Positions 34,753-47,522 of a stretch of 64,000 nucleotides of DNA are shown here, piece after piece (position 1 is the first letter of the stretch; each line of letters begins with the position of its first letter). Origin of the DNA: Xestospongia muta (taxonomy: Eukaryota > Porifera > Demospongiae > Haplosclerida > Petrosiidae); NCBI GenBank assembly GCA_963693285.1, contig OY848917.1, forward strand, positions 28,335,745-28,399,744. Reading direction: 5' to 3'. The position numbers and the translations under genes are program-made. The notes beneath the pieces were generated by a model that was not told the DNA's origin, did no database searches, and saw only the letters and a program-made list of their open reading frames with translations.

Positions 34753-36813
34753 TTATCGTATTCGTATTAAGTTATCATCTCGCATAGCTCCCTTTTGTTT
34801 GACATAGACATTATGATAATAGGTGCTCAAATTATGATGCCAATCAATAGGAGCTCTACCATAAAAGAAATTAACGATAAATTTTGGTACATGACCTTTT
34901 AGATCATCTTGTGCAACTAGTATGAGCTTGGTGGAATTAGAATCATCTTTAGTTGGATAAATTAATGTCCCTGAAAATAGTGTTTCTGCTCTAAAAGAAT
35001 AGAGAGTATGTCCTACATCAACGTTGATAAATAATAAACATATTAGACAACTAATCTATTTATCACTAGATAATAACAAAGTTCTAATAAGGAAAAGGAA
35101 TTTATGACAAAGCAAACTTAACTAATAGCTATTTGACAAACACATGCAAAAAACAAGCACTATACTAGTCTTTATAATTGTCGTATCAAGTAACCTTGAC
35201 AACATATAGTTGGTAAGTATCCTCAAGTTACCAGACAACTCCAGATTTTAGAGGTATACTAAGACAAACACTATCCTTGTACATCTATAGTTGTTAGGTA
35301 TTGTTAAGTTACCTGACAACTCCAGACTTTATAGGTATACTAAGACAAACACTATCCTTGTACATCTATAGTTGTTATGTATTGTTGAGTTACCAGACAA
35401 CTCTAGACTTTATAGGTATACTAAGACAAACACTATCCTTATACATCTATAGTTGCTATGTATTGTTGAGTTACCTGACAACTCCAGACTTTATAGGTAT
35501 ACTAAGACAAACACTATCCTTGTACATCTATAGTTGTTATGTATTGTTGAGTTACCAGACAACTCTAGACTTTATAGGTATACTAAGACAAACACTATCC
35601 TTGTACATCTATAGTTGCTATGTATTGTTGAGTTACCAGACAACTCTAGACTTTATAGGTATACTAAGACAAACACTATCCTTGTACATCTATAGTTGTT
35701 ATGTATTGTTAAGTTACCTGACAACTCCAGACTTTATAGGTATACTAGGATGAACAGTATTCTTGTATAATATATAAAATCCTCCTGTGTCATCCTGTCC
35801 ATGCGTCATGTATTGAACAAAATCACGATCAGCAGCACCAGGAGGAGTTTTAACTAACCTATTATTGAAGAATATTCTAAGTTGAGAGTACATGCACTAT
35901 AGTATAACATTGTAACCATTTATAATCAGAATTACCAGTAAATGAGTTTATAGGTAGAATATTCTTCAACTGTTTCTAATATTGGAAACTGCTTTTCCCA
36001 TTGTCGCCGTATATCAAGGTTGACTATAAGCTCCAACACTAGAGTAATAAATATTTAATAATTAAGCTTACAAAAGCATATAACTTACCATCCTTAGGAG
36101 GAATACCAGGAAAATATAGAAAGCCCTAAAGTTAATTATAGAAATGATTATTTAATACATGATTGGAAAGCTTAATTCAACTATCTAAAGGCTGACCTTT
36201 TCATTTTCAAAAACATTAGGGATGACAACGTTAATGGCATGTCTCTGTGATAAGCTAGCTCGTAATATGAAAATTACGTCACCATTTAAACAGTTAGGCT
36301 ATGCAATTACTACACACATCATAGCAAAATGGTTAAAAAAGTCAACCCTATATTACATAATCTAGATTGGGAATTATTTTAGAGGTTGTGTTCATGAGCT
36401 AACATACATATAGCAGCAAAATGATGTTATGCATGTTTTCTTTTCTTTAATTTGCAGATATAATGTGCCTATAGGTCATCATGTTATTATTGATATGCTT
36501 AAGAAAAATCTACTCTTTTACCTTGACCATATTAACAGCTGACTTTCCATATGACTTCTTCCATAATTCAACATCTTCAGTCCTTTTCAGAAATGTCCAA
36601 TCATCATTGTCTGATATCGTTTTAGCTTCTTCATGTAATCTTTGAAGGTCTAAATGATAGTAGGTCTTTAATATCACGTACCATGCATTTTAATAGAGTT
36701 AAAAAGGGCTAAACCTATCAAATCATTGTCCAAATCATACCTTCTGGGGTAAAAGGATTGTCTTCAGTTGTTATATTAATCTCTGAACCATTTACTGTGT
36801 CTGTTGTTGCCAT
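34753..36813 (-). CDS. START-domain lipid-transfer protein
   Basis: Seven exons on the minus strand: 36741-36813, 36522-36649, 36197-36298, 36089-36125, 35936-36038, 35718-35858, 34753-34990. Phases agree, giving 273 residues. Start is MATTDTVNGSEINITTED at 36813. The START fold fills the rest: DDWTFLKRTEDVELWKKS, FPGIPPKDVLELIVNLDIRR, QWEKQFPILETVEEYSTYKL, TPPGAADRDFVQYM, then TLFSGTLIYPTKDD and LVAQDDLKGHVPKFIVNFFY. These correspond to the W-D/E helix-strand, the P-x-x-x-R-D-F strand and the D-x-K-G-x-[IV]-P-x-x-x-V-N C-terminal helix of START proteins. There is no membrane segment or extra domain, so it resembles the small soluble members (PCTP, STARD10 type) that carry phospholipids between membranes. 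Ligand cannot be told from sequence. It is divergent in orientation to the death-fold gene at 40786. Confidence 0.85.
35185..35745 (-). repeat. 81-bp tandem repeat derived from an exon end of the START gene
   Basis: Seven units; GACAACTC recurs at 35234, 35315, 35396, 35477, 35558, 35639 and 35720, exactly 81 bp apart. The rightmost unit overlaps the end of exon 6 and its donor (TTGTCAG|GTAACTT). On the minus strand each further unit reads ACTATAG, then 53 bp matching the exon end, then GTAACT. Confidence 0.92.
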
Positions 36814-37580
36814 TCCTTAGACAATTAGAATATGAAATTATTAAAAGACACAACACAGACTTGATATACATGATGCAATGTACAAATCTCAAACTTGAAG
36901 TACATGTGCTTCTCTTTGTAGAGGAATAACTTAATTACTATATCTGACCTCAACAATGTCATCTGATGTGCACATGCTAGAGTAATAACAAATTAAAATT
37001 TCTAGTGAATACTTATAGTGCTTCAGCATATAAGACCAATACAACATCAAGCTCAAAAAATGTTATTATTTATACAAAGACTCCTTATATATTAAAGACA
37101 GTTTGCTTAGACAATGATTTATATTACATATATTTTTGCTGAATGGTTAATAAATTAGATATTTTGTAAAGAACGACTAAATTATTGCAACTTGATTATT
37201 GGGTTCTATTGTCTGTCTTTCAAGATAATTGATATGTTAATCTACTATCATAAATGTGATTTAAGTTACACTGCCTATTTGAATAAATAAATCCCCACCA
37301 GTTCAAGCTGAGACTAGCTCAACTCTGTAGGGATAGGACTTGCTATTTTCTCCTTTTTAAAATCATTCCTGCTTCAGTAATATCATTATTAATCTACTAG
37401 AGATAATTATTATACATACATAATATAGTTAGCTACTAAACTATTGCTTTCTGTGATAAAGCTTTGGTGATACTGTATAATCACACACACTCACACACAC
37501 ACGCATATACATACATATATATAACGTTCTCTGATTCCACTTACCAGCCTTGATCCTAAGACACGATCGTGTGCAAGAAG

Positions 37581-37611
<31 letters not shown>

Positions 37612-40600
37612 GGAGAGATTTAACTTAGCAGGAAATGCCACTTACACTTTAACGTTTTCTTTATAATATAATAATACGCCCTCTTAATACTAGCTATCAT
37701 AATATACTATAGTATTGTAGTACCAAGACTTCCTCTTTTACTAGACTTCCATAACAGTTAAAATATATGTATATATATATAAAATTAATAACGTTTGTTT
37801 AATAGCAATACAAACAACAATACTTCAAACATAATCATATCTGCAACATTTTAAGAGTACATAACTGCTGAAAAATAACAAGTGAAAGAAGTAACATAGA
37901 ACTGTTTATAAGATATACAGTGACCTCCTCATAAGGAATGTTTTAATGTCAATAGTGTCATAACATGTCAATTGAGGATAACTCTATAATAATCTATTTA
38001 AATCTCTCAACAAAGTCAATTTTCACTGCTCATCTGATCTTCAGAGTCCCTTGTTACTGGAAACTATATTATCGCTACAGTGAATACAATAGAGATGTTT
38101 GTTATAAATTTATGATTAGTTATATGCAAGTAGTTAAATGTTATTAAGATTGAAGCAGACAGCATCATGCCATCTTTCACACATCACCTTCTTCTTAACA
38201 CAAACTACACTTGTCAACTGCTCATATTTAGTCTTAATTAATCATTATCAATGAGGCATGAACACACAAACTTATTCTACAAACACAACTCATTTGTATG
38301 TCTAATTAATATATCCTCCCACAATCCCATATCTAGGTCAATCTTTGTATTGTGCTATACAGTCTGAATATCAATACTTTTACTATTGACACTGTACCAT
38401 ATAATGCTTAGTATTATTACTAAACACCTGCTTCCTACTTTAGACTGAAGTATGTACCTATTATCACCTTGTTGTGTACAGTGCAAACATTATAGTTGTT
38501 ATCAATTATGATTGAGTTTGCTATACTCACTGTCTTTCTCCTTAGTATGTCAAAACAGAGTATGTACGGTATGTGACCTTTGATTGTAAAACATCCTCAG
38601 TGTCTAATTTTTAAATAATATTGTCATTGAATACTCATCATTATTAGACTGTCTTGTTAATATCATCGTACACATGAGTACTTGTTAGGACATATGAACA
38701 TATACATTGAAACCAATTAGTCTCCATATTAATACACCCTTACATAATACCTTAATGTACATAATATGGTAAGGGAGGATATGAAGCTCCACCATTATAT
38801 AAACAGAAGCAATATTAATGTATTTGATTAAATCAGAAGAATGCGACACATCTCATGATGGTAAACACCTCCTGATGAGGCTCCTATACACACAGATGGC
38901 TCATACCTATCATGTTGTTGTACAACACAGCATATCTTAATATCATTTAATAACTTGTATAATGGTCAGATATTGGTACACAAGTCTGATTAACACAAAC
39001 AGAAAATAAAGATGTCAAAGTCAGTACACACCGAATATGTTATTTAGTTTTAGTTCTATTCATTACCACAATTACAAATTCTGGAGAACTCCTTCATGGA
39101 AAACACTAGTTTAAATTTAATCCCAAAACTAGTTAATTAAGAGAGGTCATGTTATAGGACAAGTACAAGCAATGCTAGACAATTAACTAAATTAACTTAG
39201 TCTTTCTTGGCTGACCTTTTAGTTATAGCATGTTTGCATAAAGAACAACAGACTAATATGACCATACACAAATAATTAATCCAATTAGCAATTAACACTA
39301 AGTGGTCATAGATTTGTACTGATCTGGTTCAGACCTATCATTGTAAACCAATCCATGTATCTAGTGGTACTCATTACTATGTAATGACTGTTTGTTCTAA
39401 AAGGATTTCCTGCAAATACAATACATCCCACCCACTCTACCACACTAATACCAGACAAAGCAGCTATTTAGTCTATTGTTGTAACACAATTATAATTGTA
39501 CTATTATTATTATAATATGAGGAACTGGATTGGACTAGACTACAAATATTAAATCAATTATATATATATATATGAGTAGTATGTAATTAATAACAAGGCA
39601 TAAACTTAAGTTTGTTTAATATCAATTATACTGATCAGACATATTGGCTTGCGTCTCTGGAATTCAATTTCTCTGGAATACATCAGACTCAGGCAGATGT
39701 ATTATGTTGATACTACAATTTCAAACATTCATTAGCTTTGGAGTATGTCCCTATAATATATAAAATTTGTTTCTTAATTCATACCTCTGAGACTCAGACT
39801 AACATGTAGACATAAAACTAGTAGATCACAAACAGTGAAAACATTGCCACGGTAACCTATATTGAGCATATATCAAGGCTATGTGTCTTAAACCATTACA
39901 AGATGTGGGATCTAGGCAGCTGCCAGTATAGAAGGCTAACAAAGTTGCTCATTACATGATTATTGATTAGTGACAATTAATAAATCAGACTCTGCCTTCA
40001 ATTTCTTATATTTTAATGCAAAGATCAAAAAAGGTCATGTGTACCTACATCAATATTAGAAAATTGTTTAGAGACTATTGTGATAGATAAGGTTAACTAT
40101 GAGACTCAGGAGCAAGTCAGTACACACACACACACACACACACACGTTATGTTATGCTTGATTTTCATTGCCATTATTCTTTTATAATTTTGCTCCATTT
40201 AAAAAGTGTACAAATTTAATAATACAAATGATAAAAACCCACTTAAACCAGCTGCTACCTACTACATGTGATTATTTTAAAGTTGATCACATCACGACAT
40301 ATGTTAATCCTATTACGCTGGCATTATGTCTGATGCTCTAAACAGCCCATAACGATAGACAAAATACTGGTGTAATGTCTGGTACCTATACCTAAACGAG
40401 ACTGGGAGCAAGTCAGTACATTATATTATGCAGAGGTTGGGGGGCAAGTCAATATTATTGTATAATTGCATGGGAGACAACTGAACTCACAGTTATTGGT
40501 GTGGGGTTCCACTCCTGGAGCAGCCATAAAGAGACTTGTATTAACTACCTATTAGATAGAAACGAGATACGTAAAATATCATATAACAGTAAGTAATAAG

Positions 40601-40785
40601 GCTTATTTATTACCTGATCTTTATTTATAACCACAATTAATATAACATGTGGGTTGGTCAATAAACCAGGTAGGTGTGTCAAAGTAGTGAAGCACTGTTC
40701 TTCAATCTATTAGTGGAGTGTCACAATGTAATGACTCATGCTCTGTATATTTTACAAATCAGTCATTTCTTTTTTCCCAATAGTT
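36814..40785. other. Intergenic region between divergent START and death-fold genes
   Basis: About 4 kb, AT-rich. Holds (CA)n and (GA)n tracts at 37480-37502, 37578-37618 and 40128-40145. The sequence TTTTTTCCCAATAG just before the ATG at 40786 looks like a splice acceptor, so an untranslated first exon of the death-fold gene probably lies here. No coding exon recognised. Confidence 0.45.
37578..37618. repeat. (GA)n microsatellite
   Basis: GAGAGAGAGAGAGAAAGAGA and more GA. Confidence 0.95.
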
Positions 40786-43700
40786 ATGGCTGGCATCATA
40801 GATGAAGAGAGTCCAGCATCTACTGTAATACGCTTATACACCGACAGAATTGTGTCATCTGGTTTAGATCCATTTCAAGTAGCTAGAAAACTATTTTCTT
40901 CTGGTATATTGTGTAGCGATGACTATCATACAATTACTGATCGGCGTACTGGACAGAGTAGTAGAGAACGCCTACATTCAATTATAGACCTAGTCAGTAT
41001 CTCTGTGAAAAGTGACAAAGGAGTATTTAGTACTTTTGTTAAGATAGTGCGTAGTATTGGTAATATCACTAGTCGTAATTTAGCAGACAGTTTAGAGACA
41101 GCACTTCAAAGTGAAGGTAAAATGTTATGTATGAATTCAGTTGTATCGCACTTGATGCAACAGTAACTACAATAGCGTAGTTTTAGGGTTAAATATTCAT
41201 TGGTAATTATTACTACATGTAGAGATTTTTGTAATCAATACTGGCTTCAGAACAATTTTGACATCTTATTTCATACTTTAGTAAAAAAAGGCAGTGCATC
41301 AACAAACCCTCAAGATAATATTCAAGTGATGAATGTCATTCTTCAAAAAGTATTAGATAGTAACAAAGAATTACTGACATTACAATTGGAGACGTGTATG
41401 CCAGCATTCACAAAAGAACTGTCTAAAGCTGGTCTTATCACATCTGCAGCTGCTGAGACACCAAATTATGATATCATTATGAAGCAATTTATAGGCGGAA
41501 CAATGTTTTTATCTGATATTGAAGAATTTGCTATTACATGTGACAAATATTTTCAAGTTCTTTCAAAGTTTGGTGGACCTTTAGAAGCTGCTTCAAAGAA
41601 GATAAAGAGACAATTAACAGAGGAAGCAAAGGCTGTGGGATATCATTTGGACTTTGGTAGTAAGTTTGAACATGACTTTGTGTTATGTTTAAAGTAACAA
41701 GACTAGCAAAGAGTTTAGGATGACTTTCATGATAGTCAACTGTGTCATGACTATTAAACTCACATTATACACATTAACTGGTATATGTATATTCTACAAC
41801 AGCTGAATTATTCTTTACTAATAGAAGTAACAATATGGTATTTGTTTAAAATATAATGATACGAAGAGGAATCTAATGTAACTCTCTGTAATTTTCATCA
41901 ATGAAAATAGATAATATAATTTAATGTTTATATTACATACAGGTCATCCCCATACTGCTGGTATTGTAGTGAATGTGATACCACACAGTGCTCAACTAAC
42001 AAGTAATCAAACTACTATAGAAGGCAAGTTATATATTGTCCATGTGGATTGAATTTGTATTCCTGTGTAGATTTTCAGTGTTATTATAGATTTTTGGCTT
42101 TGGCCATTGCAATCATAGAAATAATTGTCTGACAATCACAATATTACCAAGTTACCCATTAACAAATATTTGTAATATCATTAAAATGATAAAATAGCTT
42201 TATATGTCCTGTATTTTTGTTATAGTACATAGTATAGGTTTTACACGGAGGTCTTGTAATCTCTATGTTTTATTTACTGATGTGTGGAGGCCAGAGATAT
42301 ATAAACATATCATTATTGAGGCTGAAGTTTATAACTGACTTGTACTATGTTGACCAATCAGATTGCTTTATTTCAATTGTTGCATTTGATATGCTTTGTC
42401 TGCTACAATTGTGTGCATCAAGATTGGCTTATAAGCTAAATTTAACACATCGATGCATGCCATTTTACTTGTAAGTTAGAACAAACAGAATTTCATTTGC
42501 ATATATAATATACCAATAGCTACTAGTTACTAATCTTTCATTTCTGATATCATTACTACTTGTCAGCTTTCTCTCTCACTTTGATATTTAGCAAAGTGTT
42601 AATTAAGTCATCCCTACTTAATTAGTAATGAACACTCTAAACATGGTACATAAGCTCATGGAAACATTTTTACTGATCATTATTTGTCTGAAAGTTAAAC
42701 CAAACTAGTCACCGGTAGCCTCAATATTTCTCAGGTAAAAAGTTAATTCTTTAATATTTGCTTTGTTTGAATTTTTCAAGAGTATTTTGTTCCATACTTA
42801 AGACTTAAATCTTTTTTTAGTTATGTACTTAAACATTTATATATTGCTGAACTATTAAATTACTAGTACATTTCACATGTTATCATTTATAGAGAATAGA
42901 AGCACACAAGGCAGCATTTTCAGCCAAACTGCATGCTACAACTTTAGACCTCAGAAAATTTGTATAAGAATTTATATACTTCTTCTCTGGGAGGGATTTA
43001 TTGACTTGAAATGGCAATCTGATTGGTCAATTAGTGCTTTGCATTTTACAATTAATCAAGAATGGTATGTAAAATAATAGTTTTGTTGAAACCTTATTTC
43101 TCGTGTTATTTTCTATTAAGTACATACTAATCATAGCGATATTTCACAGAGGAGATAAGGCATTTTCTTTATAAAATGATTTTATTTATTATTATTATAA
43201 GTTTATAGGGGCTCATAACATTCAATTTATTTTATATTGGTTTAATAGATTTTGCGACACCTGTTCTAGTTTCCTCTGAGACAAGTAGTAAACATACAAA
43301 TAAGGAAACTGGTAAGTTTGTTAATACATCTGTTACAATTATAGCTAACATTTCCTGAGGATGCTATACAACTGTACAATAAATGTACTCATCCTAAAAC
43401 TGTATTTATTAAAGTGTTCTTGAAACTAGACGATTGATTATATTTATAACTACTGTAGTTATCATTTTGTAACTTGTATTCAAAGTTTGTGATGTTAGTA
43501 ACAATCATCATAGCATCATTGGAATCTATTTACTTTAATATTTAGTTTTGCTATAACTGGATGACAACTTTCTACATTATTATCAATGTAGGTGGAAGAG
43601 ATGAGACTATTCCGATAAAGCAACCACATCAGGCTAATGATACTAATGAGGCAATGAAACTAGTATATAACTGTACCATGGGTCTAAAACAGCAGCAGAA

Positions 43701-46322
43701 ACCAGTTTTATCTGGAGCAAAAGGTTTGTTTGTATTATTAAGTTCAACATATCGTAAGTATTGGTCATATACCAAAGTTGAAGTAGATATGTAATCTGTA
43801 CACTGAAGGCCATAGGCCAGAGGTGTATAAACACATAGCTAACTAGACCGAGGTGCATAATTGACTTGTACCATGTTAACCAATCAGATTGCTTTATTTC
43901 ACTTGCTAAATTAGATATGTTGTGTATGCTACCTGCTATAGATACCTGTGTGTCAACGTATGCTTTAACTAACAAAGGAATACTTACCATTTTATTTGGA
44001 GTAGAAGAAATGGACTTTCTTATTTACACATTTGTTTACAATACAAAACAAGATTATTCTGGTAGAGTGCTACACCATTGTTAGCCCTACCCCCTAATTG
44101 ATGTTCAGTTGAGTGTCATACCAATTAGCTAGAGATTCCAACTTGGCTTGGTAGCAATAGTTGTTACTTTTAAACAAAACTTTACATTCCATAAATAATG
44201 GTGTTTAAGTTCATGGAAAAGTTTTTACAGAGTATTAGACTTTTTTAATAGAAAAATGGAGCCACTGAAATAATCTCACGAGGCCAGCTCCTTTGGTTAG
44301 ATATAAAGACCTTGTGAAACTACCACTAAAATCTGTCATTAGCCCAATCAGTGTTCACCAATTTCATTCTATAAATCTTTGTAATTGCTTGTTTCATGCT
44401 TTCAGGAACATCATCCTCCATATGCAAACAGTCTTGAATTGTGTAAATTTTGATATTTCTGACTTATTTACTACTAAGCTAAATTTTCATAATGTTTGTT
44501 ATAATAAATTTATTGATTTGTAGAAAATAGAAACAAAAGGCAGCAATTTCAGACATACTGATTGCTATAGCCTTGGAAACCGTGGCCTCAGAAAAGAGTA
44601 TAAAAGAATTTGTAAACTGAAGAGGTGTATAATTATTGACCTGAAATAGAGCAATCTGATTGGTCAATTAAAACATATCAAGACATGTTATAATTGTAGT
44701 TATTTGTTTTAAAGGTGATGAGAACAGTGGTCATCATGCTAAGGAGTCAAGTTGCCACTCTACAGACTCAGGTATAGTAATTTTGTAATAATAAATAATA
44801 ACATAATGACAAGGTATATTCTTCTTTAATTACATACATAGCTTGTTAAATAAAGTATTTAAATATATATTAAAGTATTGTTAAATAAAGTATGTCAAAT
44901 TTTCTGGTCATCATCAATTGATGAATGCCATTACACTGTAAGACTTCAGGAAGTCTATAATAATTATTATGGTAACAAATTTAAGTGATTACTCATTTAG
45001 TTGTTAACCAGTGGCCATAATAGCTAATAATAAATATATAAACACATGCCTTCATATAACATACAAAATTGACATTGACATATAATTACTTTATTTCTAA
45101 TATGTATGTAATTTGCAGAGAGCACTATAATTAGACCATGCTGATTTTGTTTAATAATTACACTTTTTACTAGGGACGTTTGACAATACTCCCTGAATAC
45201 CTTATAGATGTATCTCTTCTGAGATTATGGAAAATCACTTAGCCTTTTGATGTATGAAAATGCAAGAAAATATTCTAATGATATCATGTTTCCTCTTTAA
45301 TGTGACTAACTATTCATCATTCCATACTGTACTATCTGGTGAAGATGTGTTATATTGTTTATTACTTTTCCTACTGTACAGTAGCTGCCACCTTTAAGTA
45401 GTTGCCAAACTTAAATAGTGACCATCCCTTCTGTATACCAATGAAATTGACACCAACCTCAAAAAGTAATGTCATTGACTGAAGGCCTCCACATATTAAA
45501 CAACAACTTAAGTGTTGCTCATAACAAAATTGTCTCGTGTGTATTATAGAAAGCATGTATACTTAAGGTAACAAGTGGTGATGGACTTGCTGTATAGAAC
45601 ACATAATGTGTAATAAGTAGCCTTGTGTATAGTGGCTATTATTCAGTGTATTGAATACAGTATATACTGATCTGTCTACTAACTTACGACAATCTAAATA
45701 ACTTAGGTTATCACAGACTCGCATGAAATTGACACAAACCACCTGTGACTTCTGAAATGAAAGAAAACACTTATTATAATAATCATATTGTTAATTGTCT
45801 TCAACTTGAGTCTAATTATTAGCTTTGTTGGTAGGACAGGAGTGTAAGAGAAGGCTAAAATTGCAAAAAAACCATCCTACAATAGTTTTGACAATTTAAA
45901 TGTTACAGTAAAACTCTTACTGTTAATAATTGAAGACCTAATAGAAAATATTGGCAACTTACAAAATACTAGAAGGCAACTGGATGGACCTTTAGAAGCA
46001 TAATTAGTTGCTACACATACCAATCAAAAATAGGAGAGGTTGAAAATTTAAATAAAGCAGAATTTTTTCTGTTTCTATGTTAGAGCACATACATGCTTGC
46101 TTAGAAAGACTGGTCATTAGGATTGAATATGTCATGTGCTAGATGTTTAGATACACTGTAATGAAATCACTGGATTTCAATTATCAAATTAGAGTCTTAT
46201 TTACTCCTTTCACTTTTGTTCTAGGCTATTCCAATCCTATTCAAGCAACTCTGGCAGTAGAAGGCAATATCATTGAGTGCACGAGTGACTATATTCAGGA
46301 GAGTCGATCTGAATCTAGTTAA
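40786..46322 (+). CDS. Death-fold (probably CARD) protein with modular, all-phase-1 exons
   Basis: Seven exons: 40786-41116, 41225-41659, 41943-42023, 43249-43311, 43592-43723, 44715-44771, 46225-46322; 398 residues. Exon 1 begins MAGIIDEESPASTVIRLYTD and has the helical spacing of a CARD (LFSSGILCSDDYHTITD, ERLHSIIDLVSISV, FSTFVKIVRSI, LADSLETAL). Exon 2 (DFCNQYWLQNNFDILFHTLV to KKIKRQLTEEAKAVGYHLDF) is also all helix and may be a second death-fold or a diverged linker. Exons 3-7 encode low-complexity polar sequence without a known domain. Intron 3 has a GC-AG donor (GAAG|GCAAGT). No enzyme domain or membrane segment, so an adaptor is likely. Its nearest downstream neighbour on the same strand is a caspase lacking a long prodomain. 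The fold assignment is from helix pattern and spacing only. Confidence 0.6.
42265..43070. repeat. About 800-bp intronic repeat, copy 1
   Basis: Left part GACTTGTACTATGTTGACCA, then ATCAGATTGCTTTATTTCA; middle TAAGCTCATGGAAACATTTT; right part GGCAGCATTTTCAGCC and TTATTGACTTGAAATGGCAATC followed by TGATTGGTCAATTA. The same order is found at 43800-44680. Both lie in introns of the death-fold gene, each just before a small exon (43249 and 44715). CCAATCAGATTG and CAATCTGATTGG near the two ends are inverted. Confidence 0.7.
43800..44680. repeat. About 800-bp intronic repeat, copy 2
   Basis: Diverged copy of 42265-43070, including GACTTGTACCATGTTAACCA, then ATCAGATTGCTTTATTTCA at the left and GGCAGCAATTTCAGAC with GCAATCTGATTGGTCAATTA at the right. 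Either a mobile element inserted twice or a duplication inside the gene. Confidence 0.7.
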
Positions 46323-47522
46323 TAATGTTCATTAAGTTTTTATATGTTTGTTAAAATGTCATTATTTAGTGTAATGTGTGTACATTATTTTGTGTGATGA
46401 ATCACTATCATGATTTTAGTTACTTGAAACATTGCTTAATTATGGCAGTATTAAAATTCTACATAGACATTACATTATCCAACATGCATATTGTATACAT
46501 TGTATTAGCATAGTTTATATGTCCATTGTATTATTATTTATTGCCATGGTAACAAGTAAATTCATAACCACATTACTGTGTTTCATGCACAGAGGGGGTT
46601 TCCCTGGGATTACCCCTAGACTAAAGTCCACCCAGGACATGAATATTCATAAACCAAAATTATTTAATAATTTGGCTTATGAATATTCATCAAAGAATGT
46701 ATTTAACATCAACTGAAAACCTTTTAGTGCATTGGAAACAACCAAAGTACCCAAAGTATAGAAAACCTTATTACAGGAAGCTATGAAGTATATCCCAGAT
46801 TCCTTAGAGTGGTTTATGGCCTTGTGCACTGTTATTTATGACAGATCGTCTCACCACCTCCAAAAAACCTTATTTGTGATGGCTATAGAATGTCATGGTT
46901 TCAAAGAATACTTATTATAAGAGCTGAATATTATCATAATTTTATAATTCATTGAAGACCAAGGCTTGAGAATGATAACTACAGTACTTCTATATTATAA
47001 AATCACTGTTTCAAGAATTACTGTGGGACGAAGACATTTACTGCTAGCTGGACAGAATCCACAAGAAATATTACCCACAATTGTATTGTTTGTATAGGAG
47101 TATAGGGTGCGGTCGAGTATTCACTAGTATGCCATAGATATTATTATTAATATAGTAGTAGTTCTAAGCGTATTAACATGAAAAGCAGAAATGATGTCTA
47201 CCTTCTCGTCATATAAGAATGTTATGGCTTCAAAAAAAAGTAAGTTATTTTCTTTGCAGGCGTTATCAGGAGGGCATGAATAAGGGAGCCAAGGAGCGTC
47301 TAGATCTAACTACTGGACTACATTTTCTGCCAAGCTTGTTAGTCTCATTACCTATTCGAAGAAGCCAAACGATGTTGCAGCATCTCAAACATGTTTTGAG
47401 GGTGCTTCGAGCTTTCTGCTTCGTTGTTTGGACGCCACTTGCATAAACAAAATAAAACAAAACCATAAACAATGTTCAACCGGATGTGAACGTAACGGTT
47501 ACCATGGCTACGTTAACCAAAC
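46323..47522. other. Intergenic region between death-fold and caspase genes
   Basis: Contains a 52-bp hairpin at 46639-46690 and a less AT-rich stretch at 47260-47450 that is open in both directions for about 70 codons without a recognisable domain; it could be the caspase promoter region or an untranslated exon. Confidence 0.4.
46639..46690. repeat. Hairpin / inverted repeat
   Basis: ATGAATATTCATAAACCAAA and ATTATT, then AATAATTTGGCTTATGAATA and TTCAT: nearly perfect arms around a tiny loop. May be the end of a MITE. Confidence 0.75.

Noticed and set aside
35301..35753. 150-codon plus-strand open frame with an internal repeat
   Set aside because: Period of 81 bp keeps one antisense frame open; the minus strand explains the sequence as a START exon end and its copies.
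43643..43990. 115-codon minus-strand open frame
   Set aside because: Overlaps an exon and an intronic repeat of the death-fold gene on the other strand; no domain.
47219..47472. Opposed open frames of about 70 codons upstream of the caspase
   Set aside because: No known domain and the only intron-like gap is about 20 bp; may be promoter or untranslated sequence, so not called as a gene.
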